Positions 34,699 to 43,254 are shown, numbered from the stretch's first letter. The stretch: 57,721 nucleotides of DNA from RGIG426 sp045598965 (GCA_045598965.1 JAZRVH010000032.1:1-57721); one strand, 5' to 3'. Made by a program: numbers and translations. Notes: generated by a model from the letters alone, not told the origin.

Positions 34699-35393
34699 TG
34701 ACCATAGAAGCGATTGAGGCACGTTTGTTTGAAATGCGGGATGAAACATATGCGGCATTTCAGGCAAAGCTTATGCCGACGGTAGAGGCGACACGCATTA
34801 TCGGTGTGCGTACGCCGCAGCTGCGTGCTTTTGCGAAGGAACTCTACAAATCGGGGGAGTACGTCGATTTTATTTCGACCCTTCCGCATACCTATTATGA
34901 TGAATACAATCTCCATGGCTTCTTGTTGTGTGAAAACAAGGACTATGATGAGACAATAAAGGCTTTGGATGCGTTTTTGCCGTTTGTGGACAACTGGGCG
35001 ACGTGTGATTTGCTGAAACCTAAAGCGTTTAAGAAACATAAGACCGCACTGAAATCGGATATCAACCGCTTTATAATGTCCGATAAGGTGTACACCGTTC
35101 GATTTGGACTCGAAATGGCGATGACCTATTTCTTAGATGACGATTTTGACGAGTCGTTTCTGACAAAGGCGGCGGCGTTGCGATTTGATGAATATTATGT
35201 GAAAATGATGGTGGCGTGGTATGTTGCCACCGCTCTCGCCAAACAGTGGGAGGCGACACTTCCGTTGCTTTGTGAGGGCAAGCTGGATGATTGGACACAT
35301 AATAAGGCGATACAAAAAGCGGTGGAAAGCTACCGCATTACCGACGAGCAAAAAGCGTTTTTGCGTACACTAAAACGAAGCAGAAAGGAGTAA
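34695..35393 (+). CDS. AlkD-like DNA alkylation repair protein
   Basis: This 232-residue alpha-helical protein has the HEAT-like repeat composition of AlkD glycosylases, with G-V-R-T-P-Q-L-R near residue 33, D-N-W-A-T-C-D near 95 and W-Y-V-A-T-A-L near 171. It would excise positively charged alkylated bases. The true start is the ATG at 34695 overlapping the PAP2 stop; the longer frame upstream is a shadow of the PAP2 gene. Confidence 0.85.
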   Translation: MMTIEAIEARLFEMRDETYAAFQAKLMPTVEATRIIGVRTPQLRAFAKELYKSGEYVDFISTLPHTYYDEYNLHGFLLCENKDYDETIKALDAFLPFVDNWATCDLLKPKAFKKHKTALKSDINRFIMSDKVYTVRFGLEMAMTYFLDDDFDESFLTKAAALRFDEYYVKMMVAWYVATALAKQWEATLPLLCEGKLDDWTHNKAIQKAVESYRITDEQKAFLRTLKRSRKE

Positions 35394-35398
35394 TTGCC

Positions 35399-36061
35399 TT
35401 GACCATCGACGAGTTGACAAGGAAAAATGAAGAACTGACCGCTCGGGTGGAAGATTTGGAAAAGAAAAATCATCTTTATGAACGGGCGGTGCTGGAAATG
35501 TGTTGGGCATTGGCGGGAACGGTTGACGCCAAAGACCCCTATACCAACGGTCACTCCGAACGGGTCGCTGACTATACCCGTATGCTTGCCAAAAAAATGG
35601 GGATTTCGAATGCACAGCAAAAAGACCTCTATTATACGGCGTTGCTTCACGATATCGGCAAAATCGGCATTCCCAACGAAATACTTAACAAACCTACAAA
35701 ACTTACCAAAGATGAATTTGATATGATTCGTAATCACACTATTTACGGCGACCAGATTTTGGGCAGATTGATGTCCATTCCGTCTATCGCCATTGCCGCT
35801 CGCTCTCACCACGAGAGGTACGACGGCACCGGCTATCCCGACGGATTAAAAGGGGAGGAAATCCCGCTTGCCGCTCGTATTGTATCGGTGGCGGATTGCT
35901 ACGATGCGATGACCTCGGTGCGAAGCTATTCCGGCGTTCGTCCCCAGGCGGAGGTGCGTGCGGAAATCGAAAAAGGAGCGGGAACCCAGTTTGACCCGCA
36001 AATTGCGGCACTGATGTTGGAGATTATCGACGAGGACAAAGACTATGAACTCCACGCATAA
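35399..36061 (+). CDS. HD-GYP domain phosphodiesterase
   Basis: The 220-residue protein has a short N-terminal coiled coil (residues 1-25), then an HD-GYP domain with L-L-H-D-I-G-K-I-G-I-P near residue 83 and H-H-E-R-Y-D-G-T-G-Y-P near 137. It probably hydrolyses cyclic-di-GMP or a related dinucleotide using a di-metal site. No sensor domain is fused, so the input would come through partner proteins. The start is TTG at 35399, 8 nt after AAAGGAG. Confidence 0.9.
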   Translation: MTIDELTRKNEELTARVEDLEKKNHLYERAVLEMCWALAGTVDAKDPYTNGHSERVADYTRMLAKKMGISNAQQKDLYYTALLHDIGKIGIPNEILNKPTKLTKDEFDMIRNHTIYGDQILGRLMSIPSIAIAARSHHERYDGTGYPDGLKGEEIPLAARIVSVADCYDAMTSVRSYSGVRPQAEVRAEIEKGAGTQFDPQIAALMLEIIDEDKDYELHA

Positions 36062-36075
36062 AGAGGGGATATTTC

Positions 36076-36960
36076 TTGATTTATACCGTAACCTTAAATC
36101 CGGCGATTGACCATATAGTGACGTTACCGTCATTTTCTCTAAGCGGGCTCAACCGGGCAAAAACCGAAACGTTTCGGTTCGGCGGAAAAGGGATTAACGT
36201 GTCTCTTGTGCTGAAAGAATGGGACGTATCCTCGGTAGCTCTCGGATTTGTTGCCGGCTTTACCGGCGAGGCGTTGCAAAAGGGACTGCAAACGCTCGGT
36301 CTTACAACCGATTTTATCCATGTGGAGGGGCAGACTCGAGTGAACACCAAAATTTCCGCTGAAACGGAAACGGAGATGAACGGTGTTGGTCCAACGGTCA
36401 CAAATGCGGATTTTTTGGCGTTGGAAAACAAGGTGAAAACGCTTCAAACGGGAGATATTCTCGTTTTATCCGGCTCACTTGCTCCGGGACTTAAAGCGGA
36501 CGCCTATGCCCGTCTTGCGGCGGCGGTAAAGCCCGGTGTGCGGGTGGCGGTGGATACGGCGGGAGAACCGCTTAAAGAGGCATTTTTTGCAAAACCGTGG
36601 CTTGTGAAGCCCAACGAGGCGGAGCTTTTTGACCTGTGCGGTCGTGGGGATGTCGAATCCCTTGCGAAAAAGATGCAGAAAATGGGAGCGAAAAACGTGC
36701 TTGTTTCCCGTGGGGAAATAGGGGCACTGCTTCTTACCGAATTCGGTGAAACGGTTTCTCTTACTGCTCCAAACGGAAGGGTCAAAAGCACCGTCGGTGC
36801 CGGAGATTCCCTGCTTGCCGGCTTTTTGGCGGCGGTGGAAAATAAAAAGACTTTTGCCGACGCCTTACGATGCGGCGTTGCCGCCGGCAGTGCCACGGCG
36901 TTTTCGGTGGGGCTTGCAAACAAGAGAGAAATAGACGCCGTTTCGGCTTTGATGAAATGA
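36076..36960 (+). CDS. 1-phosphofructokinase (PfkB family)
   Basis: This 294-residue PfkB-family sugar kinase has T-L-N-P-A-I-D at the start, F-G-G-K-G-I-N-V near residue 34 and V-G-A-G-D-S near 240, which contains the catalytic aspartate. The N-P-A-x-D start and layout best match FruK, which phosphorylates fructose 1-phosphate, though tagatose-6-phosphate kinase is a close alternative. No fructose PTS gene lies next to it. The start is TTG at 36076 behind AGAGGGGAT. Confidence 0.85.
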   Translation: MIYTVTLNPAIDHIVTLPSFSLSGLNRAKTETFRFGGKGINVSLVLKEWDVSSVALGFVAGFTGEALQKGLQTLGLTTDFIHVEGQTRVNTKISAETETEMNGVGPTVTNADFLALENKVKTLQTGDILVLSGSLAPGLKADAYARLAAAVKPGVRVAVDTAGEPLKEAFFAKPWLVKPNEAELFDLCGRGDVESLAKKMQKMGAKNVLVSRGEIGALLLTEFGETVSLTAPNGRVKSTVGAGDSLLAGFLAAVENKKTFADALRCGVAAGSATAFSVGLANKREIDAVSALMK

Positions 36961-36970
36961 GGGTAAATGT

Positions 36971-37465
36971 ATGCAACAAACGAAAGGAGCTTGTCCCGAG
37001 TGCGGATACAAGTTTTTCACCTTTGAACCGCAACAGCGGTTTTACGGAAGTCCTATTCGCACCTGCAAAAAGTGCGGTGGAAAATACTTTGATGCACGGT
37101 ATCACGAGCTGGCTATTGAGGGGGTTCCTGCAAAAGAAACCTCGAAAATTCCGGCGGTGCTCCTGATGTTTTTAGGTGCGTTTTTGATGTATCGTGGCAA
37201 CCACCTATGGGATATGAAGCAACTGAGCACACCGGAGTTTATGCAAAAGGTGTTGCCGGTTTTGTTGCTTGTGGTTGGCGGCATTTTTGCACTCGGCGGT
37301 ATCTACGAATTCTATGCGGTGCTAAGCGGCAAGAAAGCGGCAAAAATGCAAAAATTGGTGGATGAGTCGGAAGAACGGTTAAAGAATCCTGTTTATGCAC
37401 AGGAGTTAAAGGCGATGGGACTTCCTGTGCCGGAACAATATCTTGACGGAGGGTTTGAACAATGA
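36971..37465 (+). CDS. Zinc-ribbon membrane protein of unknown function
   Basis: The 164-residue protein starts with a Cys4 zinc ribbon (C-P-E-C near 8, C-K-K-C-G-G near 32), followed by two transmembrane helices at about 62-78 and 90-112 and a charged cytoplasmic tail. I do not recognise the family. The last four bases overlap the next gene, so the two are probably made together. Confidence 0.75.
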   Translation: MQQTKGACPECGYKFFTFEPQQRFYGSPIRTCKKCGGKYFDARYHELAIEGVPAKETSKIPAVLLMFLGAFLMYRGNHLWDMKQLSTPEFMQKVLPVLLLVVGGIFALGGIYEFYAVLSGKKAAKMQKLVDESEERLKNPVYAQELKAMGLPVPEQYLDGGFEQ

Positions 37466-38046
37466 AAGAGAAACTTAGAAACGGATTGTTGATTGTGGTG
37501 GCGGTGATCATTGTCGGCTATTTGGTTGTGGCGGGTGTGCTGGAATTGACGAGCACTAACAACCTTGTGACGGCGAATTTGACGATTGTCGAGCCGGCGA
37601 TGGATGTGGAGCACTCGGCCATGGGAATTATTCCAATCGGTAAAGAGCACTATTTCCTCGGCTACATTATCAACGAGGAAACGGCAGATGCCTTTATTAT
37701 CCGTGCCAAAAAGGACTGGGCGGATAAGACTTTCGACGAGACGTCGACAAACGCTGTCACGTTGACCGCCCTCAAAAAGCGGCTTGACTACGATGTGGAG
37801 CAGGAATTTGCCTCCGAGCTGTCCGAAGCACAAGGGCTGAATCTCCCGCTCGGCGTGTCCTACTATCTGGATGTGAACTACAAGTTTTCCGCCATTATGA
37901 AATTGGTGGCGGGTGCTTTGTTCCTCGTTACCGCCATTTTGGCGATTATCCGCAAGCTCGGCAACGGAGCCGGCAATGTGCTGACTGTGCTTCCGGCTGT
38001 CACGTGTGTGGCAGGCTTGCTTGTCGCCGTGTTCGGTATGTGGTAA
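37462..38046 (+). CDS. Membrane protein of unknown function
   Basis: The 194-residue protein has an N-terminal transmembrane helix (residues 8-28), an extracytoplasmic domain of about 120 residues and two C-terminal helices (about 147-165 and 172-193). It overlaps the upstream zinc-ribbon membrane protein by 4 nt, so the pair may form one membrane complex. No motif suggests an activity. Confidence 0.72.
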   Translation: MKEKLRNGLLIVVAVIIVGYLVVAGVLELTSTNNLVTANLTIVEPAMDVEHSAMGIIPIGKEHYFLGYIINEETADAFIIRAKKDWADKTFDETSTNAVTLTALKKRLDYDVEQEFASELSEAQGLNLPLGVSYYLDVNYKFSAIMKLVAGALFLVTAILAIIRKLGNGAGNVLTVLPAVTCVAGLLVAVFGMW

Positions 38047-38053
38047 AGTGAAA

Positions 38054-38839
38054 ATGAATGTAGAAACTATGACCCTCTCAAACGGTACGATTTCGTATTT
38101 TCGTTTTGGTGAGGGAAAAACGCCGTTTGTGATTTTACCGGGAATGAGCTTAAAGCCGATTTCGAACTCGGCATCCGCCATTGCCGGAGCATATCGAGCG
38201 TTTCGAGAAGAGTATTTTTGCCTGGTATTTGATTATCGTCAGCCGGTGGGGGACAACGACACTCCCCGAGAACTTGCCGCCGATGTAGCGGCGGTGATGG
38301 ACAAGCTTTCGGTAAAAAATGCTTGCGTGTTTGGGGCATCTCTCGGGGGTATGGTTGCCCAGTGGCTTTCGATTGACCGACCGGATTTGGTAGGAAAATT
38401 GGTACTCGGTTCGACGACCGCCAAAACCCCGGATGTCGGAAAGACCGCTATGCATGAATGGGCGGCACTTGCCGAAAAGCGGGAGGTGGCGGCACTCAAC
38501 CGCTCGGTTTGGAAACGGCTGTATACCGAGACGTATCTCGAAACGTGGGCGGATGCTTTTGCGTTTCTTGAAAAAGACGGAACGGATGAGGAATGTGCCC
38601 GCTTTGTGAAGCTATCTCAAGTGGTATGTTCAATGGATGCAACGGCAGAGCTTTCGAAAATCACGTGTCCTGCTTTGGTGCTTGCCGCCGAGCTGGACAG
38701 CATTTTTCCGCCGGAATGCTCCGAGGCTCTTGCGGCGGCCATCGGCGGGGAATACTATCTTTATGAGACGTATTGTCACAGCGTATTTGACGAAGCCCCC
38801 GACTACAAAGACCGACTGTTGGCATTTTTTAAGGAGTAA
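38054..38839 (+). CDS. Alpha/beta hydrolase
   Basis: A 261-residue alpha/beta hydrolase with nucleophile elbow G-A-S-L-G-G near residue 93, an oxyanion segment P-G-M-S-L, a putative acid D in E-L-D-S-I-F near 213 and histidine in Y-C-H-S-V near 242. The likely start is the ATG at 38054, a few bases after the previous stop. The substrate is unknown. Confidence 0.83.
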   Translation: MNVETMTLSNGTISYFRFGEGKTPFVILPGMSLKPISNSASAIAGAYRAFREEYFCLVFDYRQPVGDNDTPRELAADVAAVMDKLSVKNACVFGASLGGMVAQWLSIDRPDLVGKLVLGSTTAKTPDVGKTAMHEWAALAEKREVAALNRSVWKRLYTETYLETWADAFAFLEKDGTDEECARFVKLSQVVCSMDATAELSKITCPALVLAAELDSIFPPECSEALAAAIGGEYYLYETYCHSVFDEAPDYKDRLLAFFKE

Positions 38840-38842
38840 CCG

Positions 38843-39034
38843 ATGAGCGACAAAAAGAAATGGGAGCGTCGCTCCCATCTGTTTAGGACAGACGACTATG
38901 TGTGTCCCTATTGCGGCTTTGTTACGGATAAACCGAAGCCCGCTTGCCCGCATTGCAAAAAAGAGATTGCGGGCGTAAAATCCGACCTCGGCTGGGTAGA
39001 CGAGGCGGAGATTTTCGATATTTTCGGAGGATAA
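38843..39034 (+). CDS. Small zinc-ribbon protein
   Basis: This 63-residue protein has a Cys4 zinc ribbon formed by C-P-Y-C-G near residue 21 and C-P-H-C near 35, with a basic N terminus and acidic C terminus. It starts 3 nt after the hydrolase gene behind AAGGAG. The function is unknown; a structural or regulatory role is possible. Confidence 0.7.
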   Translation: MSDKKKWERRSHLFRTDDYVCPYCGFVTDKPKPACPHCKKEIAGVKSDLGWVDEAEIFDIFGG

Positions 39035-39047
39035 AAGGAGATGACAT

Positions 39048-39911
39048 ATGAATAAAAAACGGGTATTTAGAATCGGTTTGGATTTTTTGATGATGACGAT
39101 CGGTGCCTGTATTGCAGCATTTGCTATTGAGGAATTTTTGGTTCCCTGCACGATTTTGGACGGCGGTGTTATCGGTATCGGCATTATGATAAACAACCTG
39201 ACTGCTGTGCCGTTTTGGCTGTTGACCCTACTGCTCAACTTGCCGTTTTTGTTGTTTGGTGCAACGCGGCTCGGAAAGGGATTTATTTTGAAATCTGCGT
39301 ATTCTATGGCGGTGTTCTCTCTGTTTGCCGCTTTGTTTGAACAGCTTGTCAACGTGACGGAGGATGCACTTTTGGCGGTCTGCTTCGGCGGTTTGTTGCT
39401 CGGTATCGGCGTTGGATTGGTTATCCGCTTTGGCGGGTGCTTGGACGGTACAGAAACGGTGGCGATTTTGCTCAACCGCCGCCACAAATTGCCCGTGGGC
39501 AAAGTGGTGTTGGCGTTTAACGTTGTTATTTATGCAGTGGCCGGTGTGCTATTCGGTCTTGACCGTGCAATGTACAGTTTGTTGACGTATTTTATCACGT
39601 CGCGACTTTTGGATGCGGTGGAAACCGGATTCGAACAAACCAAAGCCGCTATGATTATCACAAACGATGCCGAGGAGATTGCGACACTGATTTTCAGCCG
39701 CCTCGGTCGTACCGTTACGCTGATGGAAGGCGAGGGGCTTGTTAGCGGGAAAAAAGTAGTAATGTATTGTGTGCTGACCCGTTTTGAATTGCGGGAACTG
39801 AAAGCCATTATCGACGAAGTGGACGCTTCGGCATTTGTGGCGGTCAGCGACGTGTCCGAAATTATCGGTAATCATATCAAACGCACCGGAGAGTTGGAAG
39901 AGTTGGAGTAA
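39048..39911 (+). CDS. YitT-family membrane protein
   Basis: The 287-residue protein has five hydrophobic helices within residues 8-180, with the family's G-G-V-I-G-I-G near 42 and G-G-C-L-D-G-T-E near 131, and a C-terminal DUF2179-like soluble domain (residues 190-285). The function of the family is unknown. GGAG precedes the ATG. Confidence 0.88.
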   Translation: MNKKRVFRIGLDFLMMTIGACIAAFAIEEFLVPCTILDGGVIGIGIMINNLTAVPFWLLTLLLNLPFLLFGATRLGKGFILKSAYSMAVFSLFAALFEQLVNVTEDALLAVCFGGLLLGIGVGLVIRFGGCLDGTETVAILLNRRHKLPVGKVVLAFNVVIYAVAGVLFGLDRAMYSLLTYFITSRLLDAVETGFEQTKAAMIITNDAEEIATLIFSRLGRTVTLMEGEGLVSGKKVVMYCVLTRFELRELKAIIDEVDASAFVAVSDVSEIIGNHIKRTGELEELE

Positions 39912-39945
39912 TCACTCGATCCGGAACGAAAAGGAGAGGGCGTTT

Positions 39946-41106
39946 TTGGGGAAAACGAAAACGAAAAACAAAACCGTGACGCCGGTGTTTTCACTGCGTG
40001 CAGAAAAGGTGGCTCCTATTTCGACCCGCAAGGATTTTATCACCCTTGCGAGCGTGATTGCGGCACTTTCGGTGATGATGCTTCACACCAACAACTGCTT
40101 TTGGTGGATGAATGTGAACGACTCAAAATGGTTTGGAGCCAACATCATTGAAACGCTGTTTTACTTTGCGGCACCGCTGTACTTTATGATTTCCGGTGCC
40201 ACTCTCATGAATTATCGTGACCGCTGTTCGACGGGACGGTATTTTGCCCGTCGAGCGGTGAAAATCCTTCCGGCGTTTTTTGCGTGGAACTTCATCGCTC
40301 TTTTGTATCAATCTTTCTACAAGAAAACCATTGTGTTTAGCGATGTCACCTTCGTTGATTTTATCAAAGGAGCTTTATCCTCCAAATACATCGGTATTTA
40401 CTGGTTCTTGCCTGCGATTATTACCGTCTACTTGGTTTTGCCGTTGTTTGCGGCGGTGGACAAGGATAAACGCCGCAAAATCTTTACCTATTTTGTACTT
40501 GTTTGTTTCGTGTGTAATAAACTGGTTCCGCTTCTCTTGTCTGTGTTCGGGCAGGATTTTCCGTGGCCTTTTGCGGACCAAGGCTCGTGGCTCAACTATA
40601 TGTTATATGCAGTTTTGGGGTATCTTATCAGTGAGTATGAAGCACCGAAATGGATGCGTTTTACGGTGTATGGGCTCGCATTGACGGCGTTACTTGCCCA
40701 CGGAATCGGAACGTATATCGACTCTCACGCTACGGGCTCGGTCAGTTACCTTTATAAGGGCTATGAAAAATTACCGTCGTATGTGTATGCGGCGGGCGTG
40801 TTCCTTTTCATCAAACAGGTCAGCGTTTACGTGATGAAATACAAGCCGGTTCGGTTTGTTATCGAAAAAATGGCAAAATACACCTTTGTCACCTACCTTA
40901 TGCATTGGTATCTCATGGAGATGTTCCTTGATATGTTCCATGCAACGTGGTTTACAACGCTGTTTGGGTGTGACCCGATTGATGTGCTGGTAGTGGGTGC
41001 CAATCTGTGGTATCGGTTATTGACACCGTTCCTTTTGTATGCTGTGTGTATGGGGCTTGTGTGGGTGTTACGCAAGCTGCCGCTTGTGAAATATATTGTA
41101 CCGTAA
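39946..41106 (+). CDS. Membrane acyltransferase (acyltransferase 3 family)
   Basis: About 386 residues with ten predicted helices. The N-terminal R-K-D-F-I-T-L-A-S-V-I-A-A-L-S-V-M-M-L-H-T segment places the conserved histidine of acyltransferase-3 enzymes, and R-R-A-V-K-I-L-P-A-F-F follows near residue 103. Such proteins O-acetylate or succinylate extracellular polysaccharides or peptidoglycan. The TTG at 39946, 5 nt after AAAAGGAGAGGG, is the best start; the longer frame lies in the yitT gene. Confidence 0.85.
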   Translation: MGKTKTKNKTVTPVFSLRAEKVAPISTRKDFITLASVIAALSVMMLHTNNCFWWMNVNDSKWFGANIIETLFYFAAPLYFMISGATLMNYRDRCSTGRYFARRAVKILPAFFAWNFIALLYQSFYKKTIVFSDVTFVDFIKGALSSKYIGIYWFLPAIITVYLVLPLFAAVDKDKRRKIFTYFVLVCFVCNKLVPLLLSVFGQDFPWPFADQGSWLNYMLYAVLGYLISEYEAPKWMRFTVYGLALTALLAHGIGTYIDSHATGSVSYLYKGYEKLPSYVYAAGVFLFIKQVSVYVMKYKPVRFVIEKMAKYTFVTYLMHWYLMEMFLDMFHATWFTTLFGCDPIDVLVVGANLWYRLLTPFLLYAVCMGLVWVLRKLPLVKYIVP

Positions 41107-41115
41107 GGATTTGCT

Positions 41116-41595
41116 ATGGGAAAGAAAGACGAAAAAACCAACGTGATGCGGCTTTTGGATGCGGCAGGCGTTGTGTATAGAGAGCATCATTATGAACAAG
41201 ATGCGACCAAAACCGGAGAGGAGATTGCCTTGCTTTTGGGAGAAAACCCGGCGGCGGTGTTCAAAACACTTGTAACGGTGGGGAAAAGCGGCAAGCATTA
41301 TGTGTTTGCGGTGCCCGTTGCAGGGTCGCTTAATCTCAAAAAAGCCGCCGTGGCGGCAGGGGAGAAGTATGTCGAGATGATTCCCCAAAAGGCGTTGTTG
41401 CCTTTGACCGGTTATGTTCACGGCGGTTGTTCGCCGCTTGGAATGAAAAAGATGTTTCCCACGTTTTTTGACAAAAGCGTAGAATTGTTTTCCACCGTGT
41501 ATTTTTCTGCCGGAAAAGTGGGATATCAGGTGGAGCTTAAAACCGAGGATCTAAAAAGCGTCTTGCCGTTTACAGCGGCGGATGTGTGTGATTAA
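41116..41595 (+). CDS. ybaK: Cys-tRNA(Pro)/Cys deacylase
   Basis: The 159-residue protein matches the YbaK editing domain, which hydrolyses Cys-tRNA(Pro) and similar mischarged tRNAs. It has K-T-L-V-T near residue 51, the A-V-P-V-A segment, K-K-A-A-V-A-A-G near 77 and G-Y-V-H-G-G-C-S-P near 99. It ends 13 nt before the nitroreductase start, overlapping that gene's ribosome binding region. Confidence 0.9.
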   Translation: MGKKDEKTNVMRLLDAAGVVYREHHYEQDATKTGEEIALLLGENPAAVFKTLVTVGKSGKHYVFAVPVAGSLNLKKAAVAAGEKYVEMIPQKALLPLTGYVHGGCSPLGMKKMFPTFFDKSVELFSTVYFSAGKVGYQVELKTEDLKSVLPFTAADVCD

Positions 41596-41608
41596 AGGAG
41601 TGTTTCAA

Positions 41609-42130
41609 ATGACAAACGAGACGTTGGAAGTGTTAAAAACCCGTCGAGCGGTGCGGAAGTTTTTGCCGAAACAAGTGGAACGGGAAAAACTGGATGCGAT
41701 TTTGGAGGCAGGAACCTTTGCTCCTACCGCCATTGGGCGTCAGCCGGTGAAAATTATTGCGTTGCAAGACCCGAAAGCGGTTGCGGCGGCGGATGAACTT
41801 AACCGTCAGGTGCGTGGCGGTGATTTGCGTCCGTACTATGGGGCTCCTACCGTGATTTTGGTGCTGGTTACCGATGATTCGTATACGCCGGAGCTGGACG
41901 GTGCAGCGGTGTGTATGAATATGCTTAACGCCGCCCATTCGTTGGGACTTGGTTCTTGCTGGATTCATCGTTGCGGGGGAATGTTCGAGTTGCCCGAGGG
42001 AAAACAATTACTAAAAGAGTGGGGCTTTTCCGAGCATTTGACCGGCATTGCTTCGATTGCTCTCGGCTACACCGACGGTGAGGAGCCGGCTCCCGCACCC
42101 CGTAAAGAGGGAATGGTGACTGTTATCTAA
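41609..42130 (+). CDS. Nitroreductase-family flavoprotein
   Basis: The 173-residue protein has the family start R-R-A-V-R-K-F, followed by F-A-P-T-A-I-G-R-Q-P near residue 40 and G-L-G-S-C-W-I-H near 115, and ends with a G-Y-x-D-G-E segment. It probably binds FMN and reduces an unknown acceptor with NAD(P)H. AAAGGAG sets the ATG at 41609. Confidence 0.9.
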   Translation: MTNETLEVLKTRRAVRKFLPKQVEREKLDAILEAGTFAPTAIGRQPVKIIALQDPKAVAAADELNRQVRGGDLRPYYGAPTVILVLVTDDSYTPELDGAAVCMNMLNAAHSLGLGSCWIHRCGGMFELPEGKQLLKEWGFSEHLTGIASIALGYTDGEEPAPAPRKEGMVTVI

Positions 42131-42208
42131 CATTTTTCAAAGTTTTTCACCCTTTTTTGCCCTTTGCATACGCTGATAATAAGACAAAGCGGAAAGCGAG
42201 GGTTGCGT

Positions 42209-42352
42209 ATGTGTAAAAGCAAAACAAGTGCCGGCGTGGTTGCCGCCGCTTTCGGTGCGGGGTTGCTCGTTGCCACGGTGTTTCCGATGAAAGTGACCTT
42301 GTTCATTTTAGCGGCAGCATTGATTTTGCTGGGGTGCTCCTCCCGTCGCTAA
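42209..42352 (+). CDS. Small single- or double-span membrane protein
   Basis: The frame from ATG 42209 encodes 47 residues with a short cationic N terminus (C-K-S-K-T) and one long or two short hydrophobic spans (residues about 8-42). GCGAGGG lies 5-6 nt upstream. It precedes a SpoVM-like peptide by 23 nt and may share its transcript. I do not recognise a family. Confidence 0.5.
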   Translation: MCKSKTSAGVVAAAFGAGLLVATVFPMKVTLFILAAALILLGCSSRR

Positions 42353-42375
42353 CCGCAAAAAAGGAGGGCGGAAAG

Positions 42376-42462
42376 ATGAAAATTGTTGTGGTAAAAAGCT
42401 CGCATTTCTATGCGGCACTTCTTCGAAAATGGTTTCATATTCCGAAAATAAGTGATACATAA
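42376..42462 (+). CDS. spoVM: SpoVM-like 28-residue peptide
   Basis: The frame encodes M-K-I-V-V-V-K-S-S-H-F-Y-A-A-L-L-R-K-W-F and eight more residues. Bacillus SpoVM (26 residues) has K2, K7, F11 and R17 at the same positions. SpoVM is an amphipathic peptide that binds the curved forespore membrane and anchors SpoIVA during coat assembly. The proline at position 9 important in Bacillus is serine here. AAGGAGGGCGG provides a strong ribosome binding site, and a terminator follows directly. The call rests on the spacing of four residues and the length, so it is probable rather than certain. Confidence 0.62.
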   Translation: MKIVVVKSSHFYAALLRKWFHIPKISDT

Positions 42463-42465
42463 AGG

Positions 42466-42494
42466 AAAAAGCCCCACGACTGTGGGGCTTTTTA
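42466..42494 (+). terminator. Intrinsic terminator after the SpoVM-like gene
   Basis: GCCCCAC (42471-42477) pairs with GTGGGGC (42482-42488) around GACT, flanked by A5 and T5. Confidence 0.92.
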
Positions 42495-42495
42495 T

Positions 42496-42524
42496 TTGAC
42501 TTTTCTGATAGAATATGGTATGGT
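42496..42524 (+). promoter_or_regulatory. Sigma-A promoter for mntP
   Basis: TTGACT (42496-42501) is 17 nt upstream of TATGGT (42519-42524). The short leader of about 50 nt leaves no room for a yybP-ykoY manganese riboswitch. Confidence 0.65.
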
Positions 42525-42579
42525 ATTCCTTGTACTTTCATAAGTGTAGCCTAACAAACGTGATGTGAGGAGATACCGT

Positions 42580-43164
42580 ATGGGATTTTTAGATATCATT
42601 TTGATCGGATTGGCTCTGTCGATGGATGCTTTCTCTGTGTCGGTCTGTAAGGGTCTTTCGGTTAAAAAGGTAGAATGGAAGCACCTCGTACTTTGCGGTG
42701 CGTATTTCGGCGTGTTCCAGTGCCTGATGCCGATTTTGGGTTATGTTCTCGGCTCTTGGTGTGTGGACTTTATCGGCAAGGTGGACCACTGGGTTGCTTT
42801 CGGGTTATTGGCAATTATCGGACTGAATATGATTCGCTCGGCGTTGTTTGACAAAGAGGAGGATAATGTGGATGCCTCCTTTGCCGTGCCGGTGATGCTG
42901 TCGCTGGCTCTTGCCACCAGCATTGATGCTCTCGCTGTTGGTGTAACGTTTTCGCTTCCCACCGCTCAAGGGATAAACATCTGGCTTTCGGCTCCGGCTA
43001 TCGGCGTGATTACCTTTGTGTTGTCGGCACTCGGCGTCAAGCTCGGAAGCAAGGTGGGTGAGAAATTCGAAAAATCCGCTACGATTGTGGGCGGTGCCGT
43101 TTTGGTGCTTTTGGGACTAAAAATTCTGCTCACCGATTTGGGCGTGATTTCGCTGCCTTTTTAA
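42580..43164 (+). CDS. mntP: Manganese efflux pump MntP
   Basis: The 194-residue protein has six hydrophobic helices and the two internally repeated acidic motifs A-L-S-M-D-A-F-S-V near residue 13 and A-L-A-T-S-I-D-A-L-A-V-G near 112. These place aspartates in the membrane for Mn(II) export. GAGGAGA precedes the ATG at 42580. Confidence 0.93.
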   Translation: MGFLDIILIGLALSMDAFSVSVCKGLSVKKVEWKHLVLCGAYFGVFQCLMPILGYVLGSWCVDFIGKVDHWVAFGLLAIIGLNMIRSALFDKEEDNVDASFAVPVMLSLALATSIDALAVGVTFSLPTAQGINIWLSAPAIGVITFVLSALGVKLGSKVGEKFEKSATIVGGAVLVLLGLKILLTDLGVISLPF

Positions 43165-43172
43165 GCAAAAAC

Positions 43173-43201
43173 TTGACAAAACCCTCAAAATGCTATATAC
43201 T
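43173..43201 (+). promoter_or_regulatory. Sigma-A promoter upstream of the FAD-protein gene
   Basis: Consensus TTGACA (43173-43178) is 17 nt upstream of TATACT (43196-43201). The predicted start near 43208 is only about 11 nt before a terminator hairpin. Confidence 0.85.
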
Positions 43202-43218
43202 CTATAAGCAAAGGGGAT

Positions 43219-43254
43219 AAGAGTCATCGCATCTTTGCGGTGACTCTTTTTTTG
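43219..43254 (+). terminator. Strong terminator between promoter and FAD-protein start codon
   Basis: AAGAGTCATCGCA (43219-43231) pairs along 13 bp with TGCGGTGACTCTT (43236-43248), with one T-G wobble, around TCTT, then T7. It lies after the promoter at 43173 and before the start codon at 43285, so it may be an attenuator or may end a tiny RNA of about 45 nt. It could also end mntP transcripts. Confidence 0.85.

Noticed and set aside
42525..42579. Manganese (yybP-ykoY) riboswitch before mntP
   Set aside because: Only about 50 nt separate the promoter from the start codon, and the conserved paired loops are absent.
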